The notes: generated from the letters alone by a model not told the origin. DNA of 64,000 nt from Paenibacillus ihumii (GCF_001403875.1 NZ_LN884297.1:62001-126000), one strand, 5' to 3'. Shown: positions 7,424-17,233, counted from the first letter of the stretch. Numbers and translations are program-made.

Positions 7424-9859
7424 TCACCGCTCGCCTTCACATAAGGCTTCCAAAGCTGACAGCTTCCCTTCCCGGTACCGTACCCGCCTCAGCTCTTCGC
7501 CTTTGTCCGCCTGAAGAACCAGTCCTTCTTCCTGTACTACATATTTCATCGGATAGGCTGCATAGCTGGTTATAATCCAGCTGTCCTCCTCCTTCGTCAT
7601 ATACCCGTTAACACAGCGCAGTTCTCCTTGCGCATCGCGGTATAAATAAGTCGTGGTGCCGAACCCGAGCAAATAGGCAACGAGCTCTTCTCCCATATCC
7701 CAATCATCGCCGGTCGCATTAGAGAATAGGGAAGCGAACAACGGATCACTCGCGTTCCGGAACACGGATTGTCCAAATCGGTCCCGCGACAGGGAAGGCA
7801 TGTTCAAATTCGGAGCAGCGGCGCTGTAAGTCGAAGCAGCTTCTCCAGGCTGCAGGCGGCGAGGGGTGGAGGTGACGTTCCAGTCATAGCAATTAAAGAC
7901 GGCCATCGCCGCGCGATAGGCGGCCTCCAGATACTGCGGGTTTCCAAGATGCTCATAAGCTACCCGCGAAGAGGCGGCAACCAGCCCTCCCCATAAGGAA
8001 TGGATCATGTACGACAAGGCTTCCCACCAGCGATCCGGATTCTGCGCCCGATAGTCGTTGCTGAAGCCGATGTTGGCAAGGATTAACTGGCCGTATTGCT
8101 CCGCTTCATCCCGCATACCCACAGAGAGCAGCGTCTCGCACGTCGGCCCGAAGCCGGCATTATCATAGAAATGCTCCGTAATTGCCCCGGCAAACGGCTT
8201 CGTATTTCGTTGCAGCCTTCCCCCGAACTCTTGCCACAGCCGGGTCAACCGCTGATGCTGCTCCAGCATCCCTGCCGTCCATAAATCCTTGAGCAAATCA
8301 TCGATATATAAAATGAATACGCCGCTTAAACCGGCTTCATCCTTCTCCCTTTGTCCTGGATGACAATCCGGATTCAGCCGGACAGACAGCACCTCTGCCG
8401 CCCACTCCAAATAAGTATGCGGAGCATTTAGTTTAAGCAGCGGAGCCTCAATGCGGGAGAGCAGATAAAATACGTGGGCGATATAATCCAGGTCAAATAT
8501 CCGATAAAAGCTTCCATATAAAGCCCGCGGCTTCAGAAAGTTGCCGCACTCGAACCAGTGACGCTTCATATCCAGCACGGCAGATGCTTCCGCGATCTCC
8601 ACCTGCTCGGAAACCGGGGCCGTCAGGCTGTTTTTCATGAGCAAAAAGGTTAGCTTGCCTAACGATTCCCCCTGATTGGATAGAGGTAAAAATGCATGAG
8701 GCCTTCCCATCTTCCCCTCTGCGTCATAGTTGTTACGGCACAGCCATTCCGCGCGCTTCTCCAAAATTCGATCGATTGGCTCAAGCACATTCCATACGAG
8801 CAGATCCTTGCGTCCATCCTTCAGCAGCAGCTCCAGCTTATGCTCCCCTGGCTCCATTCGCTGCAATGCAGCCCGGAATCCTCTTCGATGGCGGCCGGCC
8901 GCCACGAAATAAGCGGTAACGTCCTCCTCCAGAACTGCCCCGCTACCGGGCGGCGAAGTAAGTAGCTTGACCTGCTGCAGCTGCTGGCCATACGGAAGCT
9001 CCAGCTCCGCTTGAAACAGTCCGCCTGCCGTTAGCACTGGAGTATACGTCCAGCGGGGATGTCCGTGCTCCAAAGCTCGCTTATAGAAATCCTCCTGATC
9101 ATCGCATACAGCCATCACATATTCCCACTGAATACGCTCCCCGGCTTCCAATGTCACCGGATAATACTCATCGCCATAAATCCAATCGACCGCTGCCGAT
9201 TCCGGCATCGAGCTGCCGTCCTCAACGAGCGACAACCGATGAAACAGCACCCCGTCTAGCGATGGCGATACCTGCTCCAGAAAACGATTCTCATATCTGC
9301 AAAATGAACCGAATGCGGCTGTCCGGCCCTTTTTCCCGTAAATGCCGAGATGCGGCGCTTCATTGCTGCGGCGGATCGCTGCAAACTTGGTGAAGTGGCC
9401 TCCCGTATGCGCAAATACCGCGCAGGATTGACGGATATTGCGCAGTACATCTTCATCGCGGAACATGACGTAGGCCAACGAGAACCAGATATGCAGCCCG
9501 TCGACCTGCAGCGCTCCTCCCGTCCGGTTATGGCTCTCGATCCCCCAGCGAACTTGCTCCTCCTCAAGCCGGTAAGTAAGGGAGATTGCGAAGCCATCCG
9601 CGTCAAAAGAAATTACTGCAGTATGTTCATTCTCCTGTACGATGGTTGGGATCAGATCAAAGCTGTTAATCTTCCGGCCATTTACTACCGCTGTCCATTC
9701 CCCGAATAGCTTATCAACATCATCATAACCAGCCTCTGCCAAATAACCGGGATCAACGACCCAGTTCATCGCGTAAGGATCGTCCTTCATCCTCAGAGAC
9801 TTTACCGCTCCACGCTCTGTAAAGGCAAGTTCAAACTTTGGACTATTCAGTATGTTCAT
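7424..9859 (-). CDS. Large protein of sugar-uptake operon, probable carbohydrate-active enzyme (DUF5695-like)
   Basis: 811 residues, no signal peptide, so cytoplasmic. The N-terminal ~300 residues look like a beta-sandwich (TERGAVKSLRMKDDPYAMNW). The rest is helix-rich with many aromatic and acidic residues (for example WWEALSYMIHSLWGGLVAAS, residues 600-625), like an alpha/alpha-toroid glycosidase. I recall DUF5695-type proteins of similar opening, but this is tentative and no catalytic residues can be assigned. It is the last gene of a LacI-controlled ABC sugar importer operon, 31 bp after the permease gene. I infer that it processes the imported oligosaccharide. Confidence 0.7.
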   Translation of the reverse strand: MNILNSPKFELAFTERGAVKSLRMKDDPYAMNWVVDPGYLAEAGYDDVDKLFGEWTAVVNGRKINSFDLIPTIVQENEHTAVISFDADGFAISLTYRLEEEQVRWGIESHNRTGGALQVDGLHIWFSLAYVMFRDEDVLRNIRQSCAVFAHTGGHFTKFAAIRRSNEAPHLGIYGKKGRTAAFGSFCRYENRFLEQVSPSLDGVLFHRLSLVEDGSSMPESAAVDWIYGDEYYPVTLEAGERIQWEYVMAVCDDQEDFYKRALEHGHPRWTYTPVLTAGGLFQAELELPYGQQLQQVKLLTSPPGSGAVLEEDVTAYFVAAGRHRRGFRAALQRMEPGEHKLELLLKDGRKDLLVWNVLEPIDRILEKRAEWLCRNNYDAEGKMGRPHAFLPLSNQGESLGKLTFLLMKNSLTAPVSEQVEIAEASAVLDMKRHWFECGNFLKPRALYGSFYRIFDLDYIAHVFYLLSRIEAPLLKLNAPHTYLEWAAEVLSVRLNPDCHPGQREKDEAGLSGVFILYIDDLLKDLWTAGMLEQHQRLTRLWQEFGGRLQRNTKPFAGAITEHFYDNAGFGPTCETLLSVGMRDEAEQYGQLILANIGFSNDYRAQNPDRWWEALSYMIHSLWGGLVAASSRVAYEHLGNPQYLEAAYRAAMAVFNCYDWNVTSTPRRLQPGEAASTYSAAAPNLNMPSLSRDRFGQSVFRNASDPLFASLFSNATGDDWDMGEELVAYLLGFGTTTYLYRDAQGELRCVNGYMTKEEDSWIITSYAAYPMKYVVQEEGLVLQADKGEELRRVRYREGKLSALEALCEGER

Positions 9860-9890
9860 ATGTCTCCACCCCTCAGTCTTGTCACCTTTA

Positions 9891-10730
9891 TCATTTTTTG
9901 ACTCCGCTGAGCGAAATGCCCCCTAGAATAAGGTTTTGCGTAAAATAAAACAGTGTTGCCGGGAACAGAACCGATAAGCAGGATACCGCCATCAGTTTCT
10001 CGTATTCAATATTAAAAGCATTTTTGAATAAATTGATTCCAAGCGGCAGCGTGTACATGCTCTGGTCATTTATAAAAATGAGCGGCGTTAAAAATTCATT
10101 CCAGCACCAGACAAAATGGAACACCCCAATGACGACCACAATCGGACGGCATAACGGCAAAATAATGCTCCAATAAATTTGCCAGCGGTTGCACCCGTCA
10201 ATTTCAGCCGCCTCGTCCAAATCTCGCGGAACTCCCATAATAAACTGCCGGGCTAGGAAGATGAAAAACGCGGAGCCAAACGCCCCCGGCAAAATCATAG
10301 GCCAAAGCGTGTTAATGAGTCCCATTTTGTTGTATTGGATATATAACGGAATCGCCGTTACGTCCCAAGGAATTACCATCGTACCGATTACGAATAGAAA
10401 CAGAGCATTTCTGCCCCAGAAATTGATCCGAGCAAAGCCGAAGGCAACCATCGTAGCGGACAGCATGGCAAACGGAGTCGAGACGCCCACTACAATCAGC
10501 GTATTCAGAAGGAAACGGCCAAACGGCTGCGCGTTCCAGGCATCGGCAAAGTTATGCAGCTGCCAATTTGTCGGTATAAGCTCTGGCTTTGCTGTAAAAA
10601 TATCCTCCGGCGCTTTCACCGCCGTGGACAGCATCCAGGCGATCGGAAAGAGGAAGGCTGCTGCACAGAGTACCGTCAAAGCAAAGAACAGGACGGTTTG
10701 GGTACGTTTTTTACTCTCTAGCGCATGCAT
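9891..10730 (-). CDS. Carbohydrate ABC transporter permease (MalG-type)
   Basis: Inner-membrane permease of 279 residues with six predicted hydrophobic segments. The cytoplasmic EAA loop reads DEAAEIDGCNRWQIYWSIIL near residue 185, the docking site for the ATPase. Its ATG overlaps the stop of the upstream permease by one base (TAATG), indicating translational coupling. No ATPase gene is in the operon, as is common for MsmK-type systems that share one ATPase. Confidence 0.93.
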   Translation of the reverse strand: MHALESKKRTQTVLFFALTVLCAAAFLFPIAWMLSTAVKAPEDIFTAKPELIPTNWQLHNFADAWNAQPFGRFLLNTLIVVGVSTPFAMLSATMVAFGFARINFWGRNALFLFVIGTMVIPWDVTAIPLYIQYNKMGLINTLWPMILPGAFGSAFFIFLARQFIMGVPRDLDEAAEIDGCNRWQIYWSIILPLCRPIVVVIGVFHFVWCWNEFLTPLIFINDQSMYTLPLGINLFKNAFNIEYEKLMAVSCLSVLFPATLFYFTQNLILGGISLSGVKK

Positions 10731-11668
10731 TAACGTCCACCTCCGTCGTCTTCATAATGAACCCAATACTTGGACGAAGCCAGAACGAGGCCGGTCAGCA
10801 GCACGATCAGAACAAACATTACCCAAGCCATAGCGGAAGCGTACCCCATCTTAAAGTGGGTGAACGCATTGCGGTATACATGCAGGGAATAGAAATACGT
10901 CGAGTTCGCCGGCCCGCCGCCTGTCAGCACGAATGCTAGCACGATCGTCTGGAAGGCCGATATAAGGCTCGTCAAAATATTAAATAGAATCGTCGGTGTA
11001 ATGAGCGGAATCGTAATATTAAAAAACTTGCGAATCGGCCCGGCTCCATCCATATCCGCTGCTTCGTAATATTCGGAGGATACCGAGCGCAGCGCCGACA
11101 GATACAGCACCATCGGGGAGCCTACGCCCCATAAAGCAATGAATATGAGTGCGTACAAAGCGACGTTGGGATCGGTCAGCCAGTGAACCCGCGGGAGCCC
11201 GACGAGCTCCAGCATATAATTGACCGGCCCAAAATCGTCGTTCAGCATCCAGCTGAAGATTAGGGCCAGCGTTACCCCTTGAATTAGGGATGGCAAATAA
11301 AAAATCGATCTGAAAAATTTAATGCCGTACGTAGCCCGGTTTAGCAGGACAGCGATAAGTATCGCAAACACGACCTGCAATGGCACCATAATGAATACGT
11401 ATTTAAATGTAACGATCATCGATTTAAAATAGAAAGGATCGCTCGTGAACATGTGGATGTAATTTTCAAGACCGATAAATTTCGGGCTGCCGACCATATT
11501 CCATTCCGTGAAGCTGATCCCCAAGGAGAAAACCATAGGGCCGAACATCAACAGTAGAAAACCGATGAGCCATGGAGATATGAAAAATAGGCCTGCCGCA
11601 TTCTCACGAAGTCTTTTTCGTCTGAAGGATCGTTTCATTGGAGCTAGTTCTGAGCCGGATTGTGCCAT
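10730..11668 (-). CDS. Carbohydrate ABC transporter permease (MalF/UgpA-type)
   Basis: Inner-membrane permease, 312 residues from the ATG at 11668, which follows the ribosome site GAGGTGAT. The frame extends to 11740 without a better site. It has six membrane segments and an EAA loop, YEAADMDGAGPIRKFFNITI, near residue 215. It forms the heterodimeric channel with the MalG-type partner encoded directly downstream. Confidence 0.93.
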   Translation of the reverse strand: MAQSGSELAPMKRSFRRKRLRENAAGLFFISPWLIGFLLLMFGPMVFSLGISFTEWNMVGSPKFIGLENYIHMFTSDPFYFKSMIVTFKYVFIMVPLQVVFAILIAVLLNRATYGIKFFRSIFYLPSLIQGVTLALIFSWMLNDDFGPVNYMLELVGLPRVHWLTDPNVALYALIFIALWGVGSPMVLYLSALRSVSSEYYEAADMDGAGPIRKFFNITIPLITPTILFNILTSLISAFQTIVLAFVLTGGGPANSTYFYSLHVYRNAFTHFKMGYASAMAWVMFVLIVLLTGLVLASSKYWVHYEDDGGGR

Positions 11669-11696
11669 GTTGTCATCACCTCGATTTGAGGAGAAG

Positions 11697-11738
11697 GGGA
11701 AGCCCAGCATCCTTTCGCCTGTGAGCTTCAAGCTTCCC
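11697..11738 (-). other. Intra-operon hairpin between binding-protein and permease genes
   Basis: GGGAAGC (11697-11703) pairs with GCTTCCC (11732-11738) in the gap after the solute-binding-protein gene. No T run follows on the minus strand, so it resembles an mRNA-stabilising or partial-attenuation hairpin. Confidence 0.45.
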
Positions 11739-11776
11739 ATCCTTCCATTACTGTAAATCCCTATTAACTGAACCCG

Positions 11777-13105
11777 TTATTTTAAAACCGCTTGAGCCTG
11801 CTTGGCCGCCTCATCCAAAGTGCTCTGGATGTCGGCATTATTATAGAAAATGGCCTGCACCCCGGCGCGGATCATATCCTCGGCTTCACTCCATCTCTCA
11901 TTCCGCATGCTCGCAATCAGCTTGTCACTGCCTTCCAATTCTTTAGCGAACGCTTCCAAATAAGGATCCTTGGCGTAACCGTTCTCTTCGTCTACGGAAA
12001 TGACAGGGGAGAAAGTAAATTTATCGGCTGAAATGATTTTGATTCCTTCCTCGCCCGACATGAACTTGATTAACTCCCAAGCGGCTTCTTTGTTCTTGCC
12101 AGACTTCGGCATGGAGTAGCCTGAGGTATGGATAATGCCTTTCAAGCTGCCTCCCTCTGGCAATGGATGCGTAACGGTGCCGATATCTAATTTGCCTTCC
12201 TTCAGAATGTCCCCAAGCGGCCACATTCCGTTGTCAAACATGGCGATTTGTCCGGTTTGAAACGATTCCAAGCCATTGTTGGTGCTGAACTTGCCGGCGG
12301 AGTTTATTTTTGAGGATGCATCGTACAGCTGTTTCAGGAACTTCATAGTTTCCACGTTCTCCGGGCTGTTCAATACCCCTTCGACCGTTTGGCCGTCCTC
12401 GCTTACCATATCTCCGCCATTGCTCCAAATATAGGGCTGCATCGTCATGACATCATCCGGCGTCATAATGAAGCCGTATTGCCCTGGCTTGGTCAGCTTC
12501 TGAACGGTCTCAACGAATTCATCCCATTTCCATCCGTCTTGCGGATACGGTACGCCTGCCTCGTCAAACAGCTTCTTGTTATAGTAAATCGCTCGTGTGG
12601 AGTAGGTTGTCGGAAGACCCCACAGCTTGCCGTCATATTTCATGTAATCCATTAGGATCGGATAATATTTGCCAAGATCATAATTGTCCTTGTCTACCCA
12701 AGCCTGCATATCCTCCAGCGCTCCGCCGGGAACATACAGCGGATAGTTCCAGGCCATGAATACATCTGGAGCCGTATCTGACGCAAGCGATGTCAGCAGC
12801 TTCTGATCGTAATTATCCGGCACGGATTCGACTTTGACTTTGATGTTAGGGTGCTTCTCCATAAAGGCGTTGATCGCATTCTGGTAAGGCTGAAGCGTCT
12901 GTCCCGAATCCCATGTCATAAAACGAAGCGTCACTTCGCTTCCTTCCGCTCCTTGATTATTGCCCCCATCTGCCCCTGTCCCGGGTGAGTTGGCACCGCT
13001 TTCAGTTTTACCGCCGCAAGCGGACAGCAAACCAAGGCACAACACTGTTATTAGAGATACAATAAGCCATTTCTTGTTCTTGCCTTTACTCATGCTCATT
13101 TTCAC
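11777..13105 (-). CDS. Extracellular sugar-binding lipoprotein of ABC importer
   Basis: Cluster-1-type solute-binding protein of 442 residues. A lipobox LLSACGG lies near residue 30, followed by a Gly/Asn/Ser-rich linker, so the mature protein is lipid-anchored outside the membrane. The family's typical WNYPLYVPGGALEDM and LWGLPTTYSTRAIYYN segments are present. The start is a GTG at 13105 behind GGGAGGGG; ATG codons 3 and 5 are alternatives. It is the first structural gene after the lacI-type regulator and is preceded by an operator palindrome. The sugar is unknown. Confidence 0.93.
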   Translation of the reverse strand: MKMSMSKGKNKKWLIVSLITVLCLGLLSACGGKTESGANSPGTGADGGNNQGAEGSEVTLRFMTWDSGQTLQPYQNAINAFMEKHPNIKVKVESVPDNYDQKLLTSLASDTAPDVFMAWNYPLYVPGGALEDMQAWVDKDNYDLGKYYPILMDYMKYDGKLWGLPTTYSTRAIYYNKKLFDEAGVPYPQDGWKWDEFVETVQKLTKPGQYGFIMTPDDVMTMQPYIWSNGGDMVSEDGQTVEGVLNSPENVETMKFLKQLYDASSKINSAGKFSTNNGLESFQTGQIAMFDNGMWPLGDILKEGKLDIGTVTHPLPEGGSLKGIIHTSGYSMPKSGKNKEAAWELIKFMSGEEGIKIISADKFTFSPVISVDEENGYAKDPYLEAFAKELEGSDKLIASMRNERWSEAEDMIRAGVQAIFYNNADIQSTLDEAAKQAQAVLK

Positions 13106-13227
13106 ATAGACCCCTCCCTAATATGTGGTACATGTATATGTGAGCTTGTGAGGGAAATCCGCAGGACTGATCACCCGGAGTCCGGCTCCTGCGGTATCCA
13201 TCGACAAGTTGTCACCAATCGGTCAAT

Positions 13228-13245
13228 AATTTAAACGTTTAGATT
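13228..13245 (-). promoter_or_regulatory. LacI-family operator upstream of the sugar importer operon
   Basis: AATTTAAACGTTTAGATT matches the perfect 18-bp palindrome found in front of the regulator gene at all but one position. It lies next to a TTGACC -35-like box (13221-13226, minus strand), so repressor binding would block initiation. Confidence 0.75.
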
Positions 13246-13281
13246 TTACTGGAAAAGAGGAGCTGTCACGAAAAATGCTTC

Positions 13282-14319
13282 TCACTTTTTCGGGGCAGCT
13301 ACAGAATCTCGCTCTATCAATCGGCATTCCGGCATTTTCATAGTCTCGATTTTCTTACCGCGCATCAAATCGTTGAGAACCTCCATCGCCCGGTAGCCCA
13401 TTTCATGCAAGGGAATATCCATCGTTGTAATTCGGGGAGTCAAATAATCGCTGAACTCCCGATTATCGAAGCCGATTACGGACAAGTCCGCCGGCACCTT
13501 TACTCCGGCTTCATTTGCCGCTTCCAAAACCCCGACGACCATGACGTCATTCATGGATAGGATCGCCGTCGGCGGCTCCGGCAAAGCCAGCAATTCCTTC
13601 GTTAACCGGTAACCCGACTCCCGCTCCCAATCCCCCATTTTGATATATAGCGGATCGAAGGGAAGCTCGAAATCGGTAACTGCTTTATAATATCCATTCA
13701 AGCGAAGACGGGAAGGAATCGAATCCATCAAGCCGCTGATTATGGCGATTCGCCGGTGCCCTTTCTGTACCAGATAGGACATGGCTTCATAGGACGCCTG
13801 TTCATCATTATATTGGATCGCTACATCGTCCTGGGTATAGCCATAGGTATAAACGATCGGTTTACCTTCAGTATCGATTAAACCGCTCAAATCCCGGGTA
13901 TGTACGCCAATGTAAATGATCCCGTCCACCTGCTTGCTGAGCAGCTCGGACACAGCGCTAGTCGCATATTTCTTGTACTTGTCAATGCTGCCAAAATCGC
14001 GGCCAATCCGCTTATCCAGACGCAGGTTAGTCAGCAAAATATGCAGATCATGCCGGTCCCCGTAATCATTAATGCCGTCGATAATTTCCGGCGTATTAAA
14101 TACGGTAACGTCCTCGGCAATGACGCCGATCGTATCGGTCCGTCTGCGCTTCAGGCTCTTAGCGATATCGTTCGGCTTATAGTTGAGCTCTTCAATGACC
14201 GCCAGAACCCGATCACGTGTTTTGGGACGAACATTTCGCGTGCCATTAAGGACATAGGAGACGGTAGCTGTAGACACATTCGCTTTGGCTGCGATATCTT
14301 TGATGCTAATGTTAGACAT
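13282..14319 (-). CDS. LacI-family transcriptional regulator
   Basis: 345 residues. The N-terminal helix-turn-helix SIKDIAAKANVSTATVSYVL is typical, followed by the hinge helix region KPNDIAKSLK and a periplasmic-binding-protein-like effector domain (TDTIGVIAEDV to the C-terminus). It precedes the sugar importer on the same strand. Near-identical palindromes occur before this gene and before the importer operon, so it probably represses both and is released by the imported sugar. The ATG follows CAAGGAGGTGG. Confidence 0.95.
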   Translation of the reverse strand: MSNISIKDIAAKANVSTATVSYVLNGTRNVRPKTRDRVLAVIEELNYKPNDIAKSLKRRRTDTIGVIAEDVTVFNTPEIIDGINDYGDRHDLHILLTNLRLDKRIGRDFGSIDKYKKYATSAVSELLSKQVDGIIYIGVHTRDLSGLIDTEGKPIVYTYGYTQDDVAIQYNDEQASYEAMSYLVQKGHRRIAIISGLMDSIPSRLRLNGYYKAVTDFELPFDPLYIKMGDWERESGYRLTKELLALPEPPTAILSMNDVMVVGVLEAANEAGVKVPADLSVIGFDNREFSDYLTPRITTMDIPLHEMGYRAMEVLNDLMRGKKIETMKMPECRLIERDSVAAPKK

Positions 14320-14349
14320 ACTCCACCTCCTTGAAATGTAAAACCCAGG

Positions 14350-14367
14350 AATCTAAACGTTTAGATT
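14350..14367 (-). promoter_or_regulatory. LacI-family autoregulatory operator
   Basis: A perfect 18-bp palindrome, AATCTAAACG with CGTTTAGATT, centred on CG and lying 31 bp upstream of the regulator's ATG. This is the classic LacI/GalR-type half-site arrangement. Confidence 0.8.
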
Positions 14368-14440
14368 TATATTTTTTATACCATAGCTTATCTCCGTTTG
14401 CAAGCGATTTCTTTCCAAGGAGCTCATGTGATAAGCAGCC

Positions 14441-14800
14441 CTACGGTATATAAATGCTTTGGATTCGTTCCGGCAGAGCCTCAGCCTGTACTTCATGCCA
14501 GTAAGTGACGCCCCGAATTCGCGACACATACAGCTCCAGATAAGCACCCTTGCGCAATGGCCTGCTGCTGGTAAAGAGCAGGGCTTTCTCTTTGCCTTTT
14601 TCGTCATAAGCATCTATTTCGTACGCATACCGCTGATTTCCGTCTATTTTCGGGTCAGCATTAGCAATTCTGGTGTAGTAGCGAATTTTGCCCTCCGGAT
14701 TTTCCGGATCAAGGCGATTGGGATTGGCTAAAAAGAATACAACAGATGAGACAACGATTAGGGTCAGAGCTCCCGCTCCAACGAACGTCAATAATTTCAC
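14441..14800 (-). CDS. YxeA-family protein
   Basis: 119-residue small exported or membrane-anchored protein. One N-terminal hydrophobic segment (ALTLIVVSSVVFFLA) is followed by a YxeA-like beta domain (IRYYTRI, YAYEIDAYDEKGKEK, SRPLRKGAYLELYV). It is the last gene of the lantibiotic-immunity-type exporter operon, 19 bp after the permease, with AGGAGGAATT before the ATG. YxeA proteins often accompany such exporters; their exact role is not known to me. Confidence 0.85.
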   Translation of the reverse strand: MKLLTFVGAGALTLIVVSSVVFFLANPNRLDPENPEGKIRYYTRIANADPKIDGNQRYAYEIDAYDEKGKEKALLFTSSRPLRKGAYLELYVSRIRGVTYWHEVQAEALPERIQSIYIP

Positions 14801-14819
14801 GAATAATTCCTCCTGTATT

Positions 14820-15560
14820 CTAAGTGATTACATCTGATTTCCGCATACAGCGTATGGCTGCTGTGCTAATGATGGTTATATACAACAAGCTGACGAGAAG
14901 GAATCCAAGCTCTTGACTCCAAGTAGAGAGGCTGGTCTGACTGAGTACGCCCATGCCGATACTTAATAGCGAATGGGGGAAAAACTGCCCCAAGTCAAGG
15001 ACGTACATCCCCAGTCCAAGAAAAGTGGCGCACAGGCCGAGGCCAACGGGAACAGCAAAGCTGCGAATGCGCATGGACAAAGCTAATTGCAGCGTACTGA
15101 TGGCAAGAGCAGCAATCCAGCCCCGCAGCAGCCACCCAAGCAGCTCTCCCGGAGGCATGGAGTTAAACCCGAGCCATATACCGCCTAGGACGTACAATCC
15201 CCCAAATATGCCCTGTACCAATAGCAGCAGTATTCCGACTACGACCCATTTCGACAGAAAGATAGCCGCCACCGATACGGGGGCAGTCATGATCAGATTC
15301 CAGTTTTTTTGAAAATGCTCCAGCCGCCAAACATAGGCACAGCAAATCGCAATCAGAATGGGAAAGAAAAACTCCCCGTAAAACAGCCCCACCTGCGACC
15401 AAAGACTGTACCATTCATTTTTCAATATCCCACGATTCATATAATAATTGGCACAGCCAATCAGTATGCTTATGACCGGAAGGGTAACCACCAGCAACCA
15501 TATATACGAATGGCGCAGCTTTGCCCATTCCGCAGCAACACAACGTTTCAGCATCGACAA
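14820..15560 (-). CDS. ABC-2 permease, lantibiotic-immunity type (LanG-like)
   Basis: 246-residue integral membrane protein with about six hydrophobic segments. It begins on the cytosolic side with KRCVAAEWAKLRHSYIWLLV, the usual opening of EpiG/MutG-type subunits. It is encoded 6 bp after a related permease and before a YxeA gene. It would form the membrane part of an exporter that expels antimicrobial peptides from the membrane. Confidence 0.88.
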   Translation of the reverse strand: MSMLKRCVAAEWAKLRHSYIWLLVVTLPVISILIGCANYYMNRGILKNEWYSLWSQVGLFYGEFFFPILIAICCAYVWRLEHFQKNWNLIMTAPVSVAAIFLSKWVVVGILLLLVQGIFGGLYVLGGIWLGFNSMPPGELLGWLLRGWIAALAISTLQLALSMRIRSFAVPVGLGLCATFLGLGMYVLDLGQFFPHSLLSIGMGVLSQTSLSTWSQELGFLLVSLLYITIISTAAIRCMRKSDVIT

Positions 15561-15566
15561 TTCCTC

Positions 15567-16325
15567 CTATAATTCCCGTTTGGATACATAGATGTTCCCT
15601 GCCAAATACAGGGCTGCCCCAACCACTGCCAGCAGCGCCATCACGGGGAGCAATGTGCCTATATCGCGTACCGCAAACGACATTTGTTCGCTTTCATAGC
15701 TCTGAGCAATCGGGCTCAAGCCACTGTAATAGGACCATACGAGTAGTCTTCGCAATCCGGACGGCAACAGATCCGCCGTCAAGCCGATAAAACCGCCGAT
15801 CATACCGAGGGACAGCGCAAAAGCCTGATTTTTCACAGCCACAGATATCCATAGCTGCAGGGTGATAATCGCCAGTGTGGTTATCATCGTCCCCAAGAGA
15901 AAACGAGTCAGCAGAACCACAGGAACAGCAGGGTTAAAATCGTTAAGCATGCCGAAGACGAAAATAGAGAAGACCTGAAATATACATCCCCACAATCCCA
16001 TGATCGATGCTGTCATGAACTTGGCGGCATATAGCTGGCCTGGACTGACCATAACGGTTCGCAGCAGCTTCCATGTATTTCCTTTATGCTCCATATCGCA
16101 TATTCGGGATACGCATATGGCGGTAAGTATAGGCAAGAACAGGCCGTTCATAGAGGATACCGTCGCTATAAGCGACTCCCATCCGGCATGTTCCGGATTG
16201 CGGGAAATTGACACGCTGGTAGCCATGAATGCCCAGGCCAGTTCAACGAGCAACAATAAGGTAATCATCCCGAGCAGGCGCTTACGCCGCAATTTATACC
16301 ACTCCAGCCTGACTGCGTTCATCAT
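15567..16325 (-). CDS. ABC-2 permease, lantibiotic-immunity type (LanE-like)
   Basis: 252-residue membrane protein with about six hydrophobic segments and the opening VRLEWYKLRRKRLLGMITLL, similar in layout to the next gene's product. Its ATG at 16325 overlaps the ATPase stop at 16322 by four bases. This fixes the order ATPase-permease-permease typical of LanFEG systems. Confidence 0.88.
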   Translation of the reverse strand: MMNAVRLEWYKLRRKRLLGMITLLLLVELAWAFMATSVSISRNPEHAGWESLIATVSSMNGLFLPILTAICVSRICDMEHKGNTWKLLRTVMVSPGQLYAAKFMTASIMGLWGCIFQVFSIFVFGMLNDFNPAVPVVLLTRFLLGTMITTLAIITLQLWISVAVKNQAFALSLGMIGGFIGLTADLLPSGLRRLLVWSYYSGLSPIAQSYESEQMSFAVRDIGTLLPVMALLAVVGAALYLAGNIYVSKREL

Positions 16326-17233
16326 AGACTGCGCTCCTTTCCAGTCATGTCCAGAAATATGCTTTCGAGGCTTTTCTTATGCTCTTCAATACGCAGCACA
16401 TCGATATTGGCGGTGATCAGGCTTCTATTGGCCTGAGCCACCAGTTCATCAGTCAAATTCTCAAATACCAGTGAATCTCCGCGATGGCAGGAGGAGAACC
16501 CTTCTGACATCAGGACTTTCTCCGCCAAAATATTATTTCGTGTTCTAATGGAAATAGTTGGACGATTATTATTCTTCAGAACATCCATCCTGCCTTGAAA
16601 CTTCAGTCTTCCTTCATGGATAATGCCTACCGTAGTCGCAATCTGCTCAATTTCTGCAAGAAGGTGACTGGATAGAAGCACCGTCATGCCATACCGCTGA
16701 GGAAGAGATTTAATCAATTCCCGGATTTCGCCGATGCCGGCAGGGTCTAGCCCGTTGGTCGGCTCATCCAATATCAGCAGCTTCGGAAATGCCAGCAGCG
16801 CCATGGCAATGCCCAGCCGCTGCTTCATGCCCAAGGAATACTGCGCCACTTTTTTATCCTTCTGCTGGGTTAAGCGGACAATCTTCAGTGCCTCCGATAC
16901 GTTCCGATCCGGGACATTGCGGAGCTTTTGCACAACGCGCATATTTTCAAGCCCGCTAAGATGTCCGTAATAAGAGGGAGATTCGATCAATGAACCGATT
17001 TGACTTAATATTAGGCGGCGATGGGCGGCAAGCTCCTTGCCAAAGACCGTCACCTGGCCATCTGTAGGCTGGACCAATCCCAGAATCATTTTAAGGGTGG
17101 TGGATTTCCCCGCTCCGTTCGGGCCGAGGAAACCATAAATTTCCCCTTCGCAAACCGATAAATTCACATCCTTCACACAATAGACCGTGCCATACCGTTT
17201 GGAAAGGCTGGTGCTCGCGACAACTTGACTCAT
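16322..17233 (-). CDS. ABC transporter ATPase, lantibiotic-immunity type (LanF/BcrA-like)
   Basis: 303 residues from ATG17233, which has the ribosome site GGAGGTTG; the longer frame to 17305 lacks one. It shows Walker A GPNGAGKS, Q-loop IGSLIESPSYYGHLSG, signature YSLGMKQRLGIA, Walker B LLILDEPTNGLDPAG and the switch His in LLSSHLL. The Q-loop Glu (SLIES) is characteristic of bacitracin/lantibiotic exporters. It heads an operon divergent from its probable two-component regulators, with 165 bp between. Confidence 0.95.
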   Translation of the reverse strand: MSQVVASTSLSKRYGTVYCVKDVNLSVCEGEIYGFLGPNGAGKSTTLKMILGLVQPTDGQVTVFGKELAAHRRLILSQIGSLIESPSYYGHLSGLENMRVVQKLRNVPDRNVSEALKIVRLTQQKDKKVAQYSLGMKQRLGIAMALLAFPKLLILDEPTNGLDPAGIGEIRELIKSLPQRYGMTVLLSSHLLAEIEQIATTVGIIHEGRLKFQGRMDVLKNNNRPTISIRTRNNILAEKVLMSEGFSSCHRGDSLVFENLTDELVAQANRSLITANIDVLRIEEHKKSLESIFLDMTGKERSL

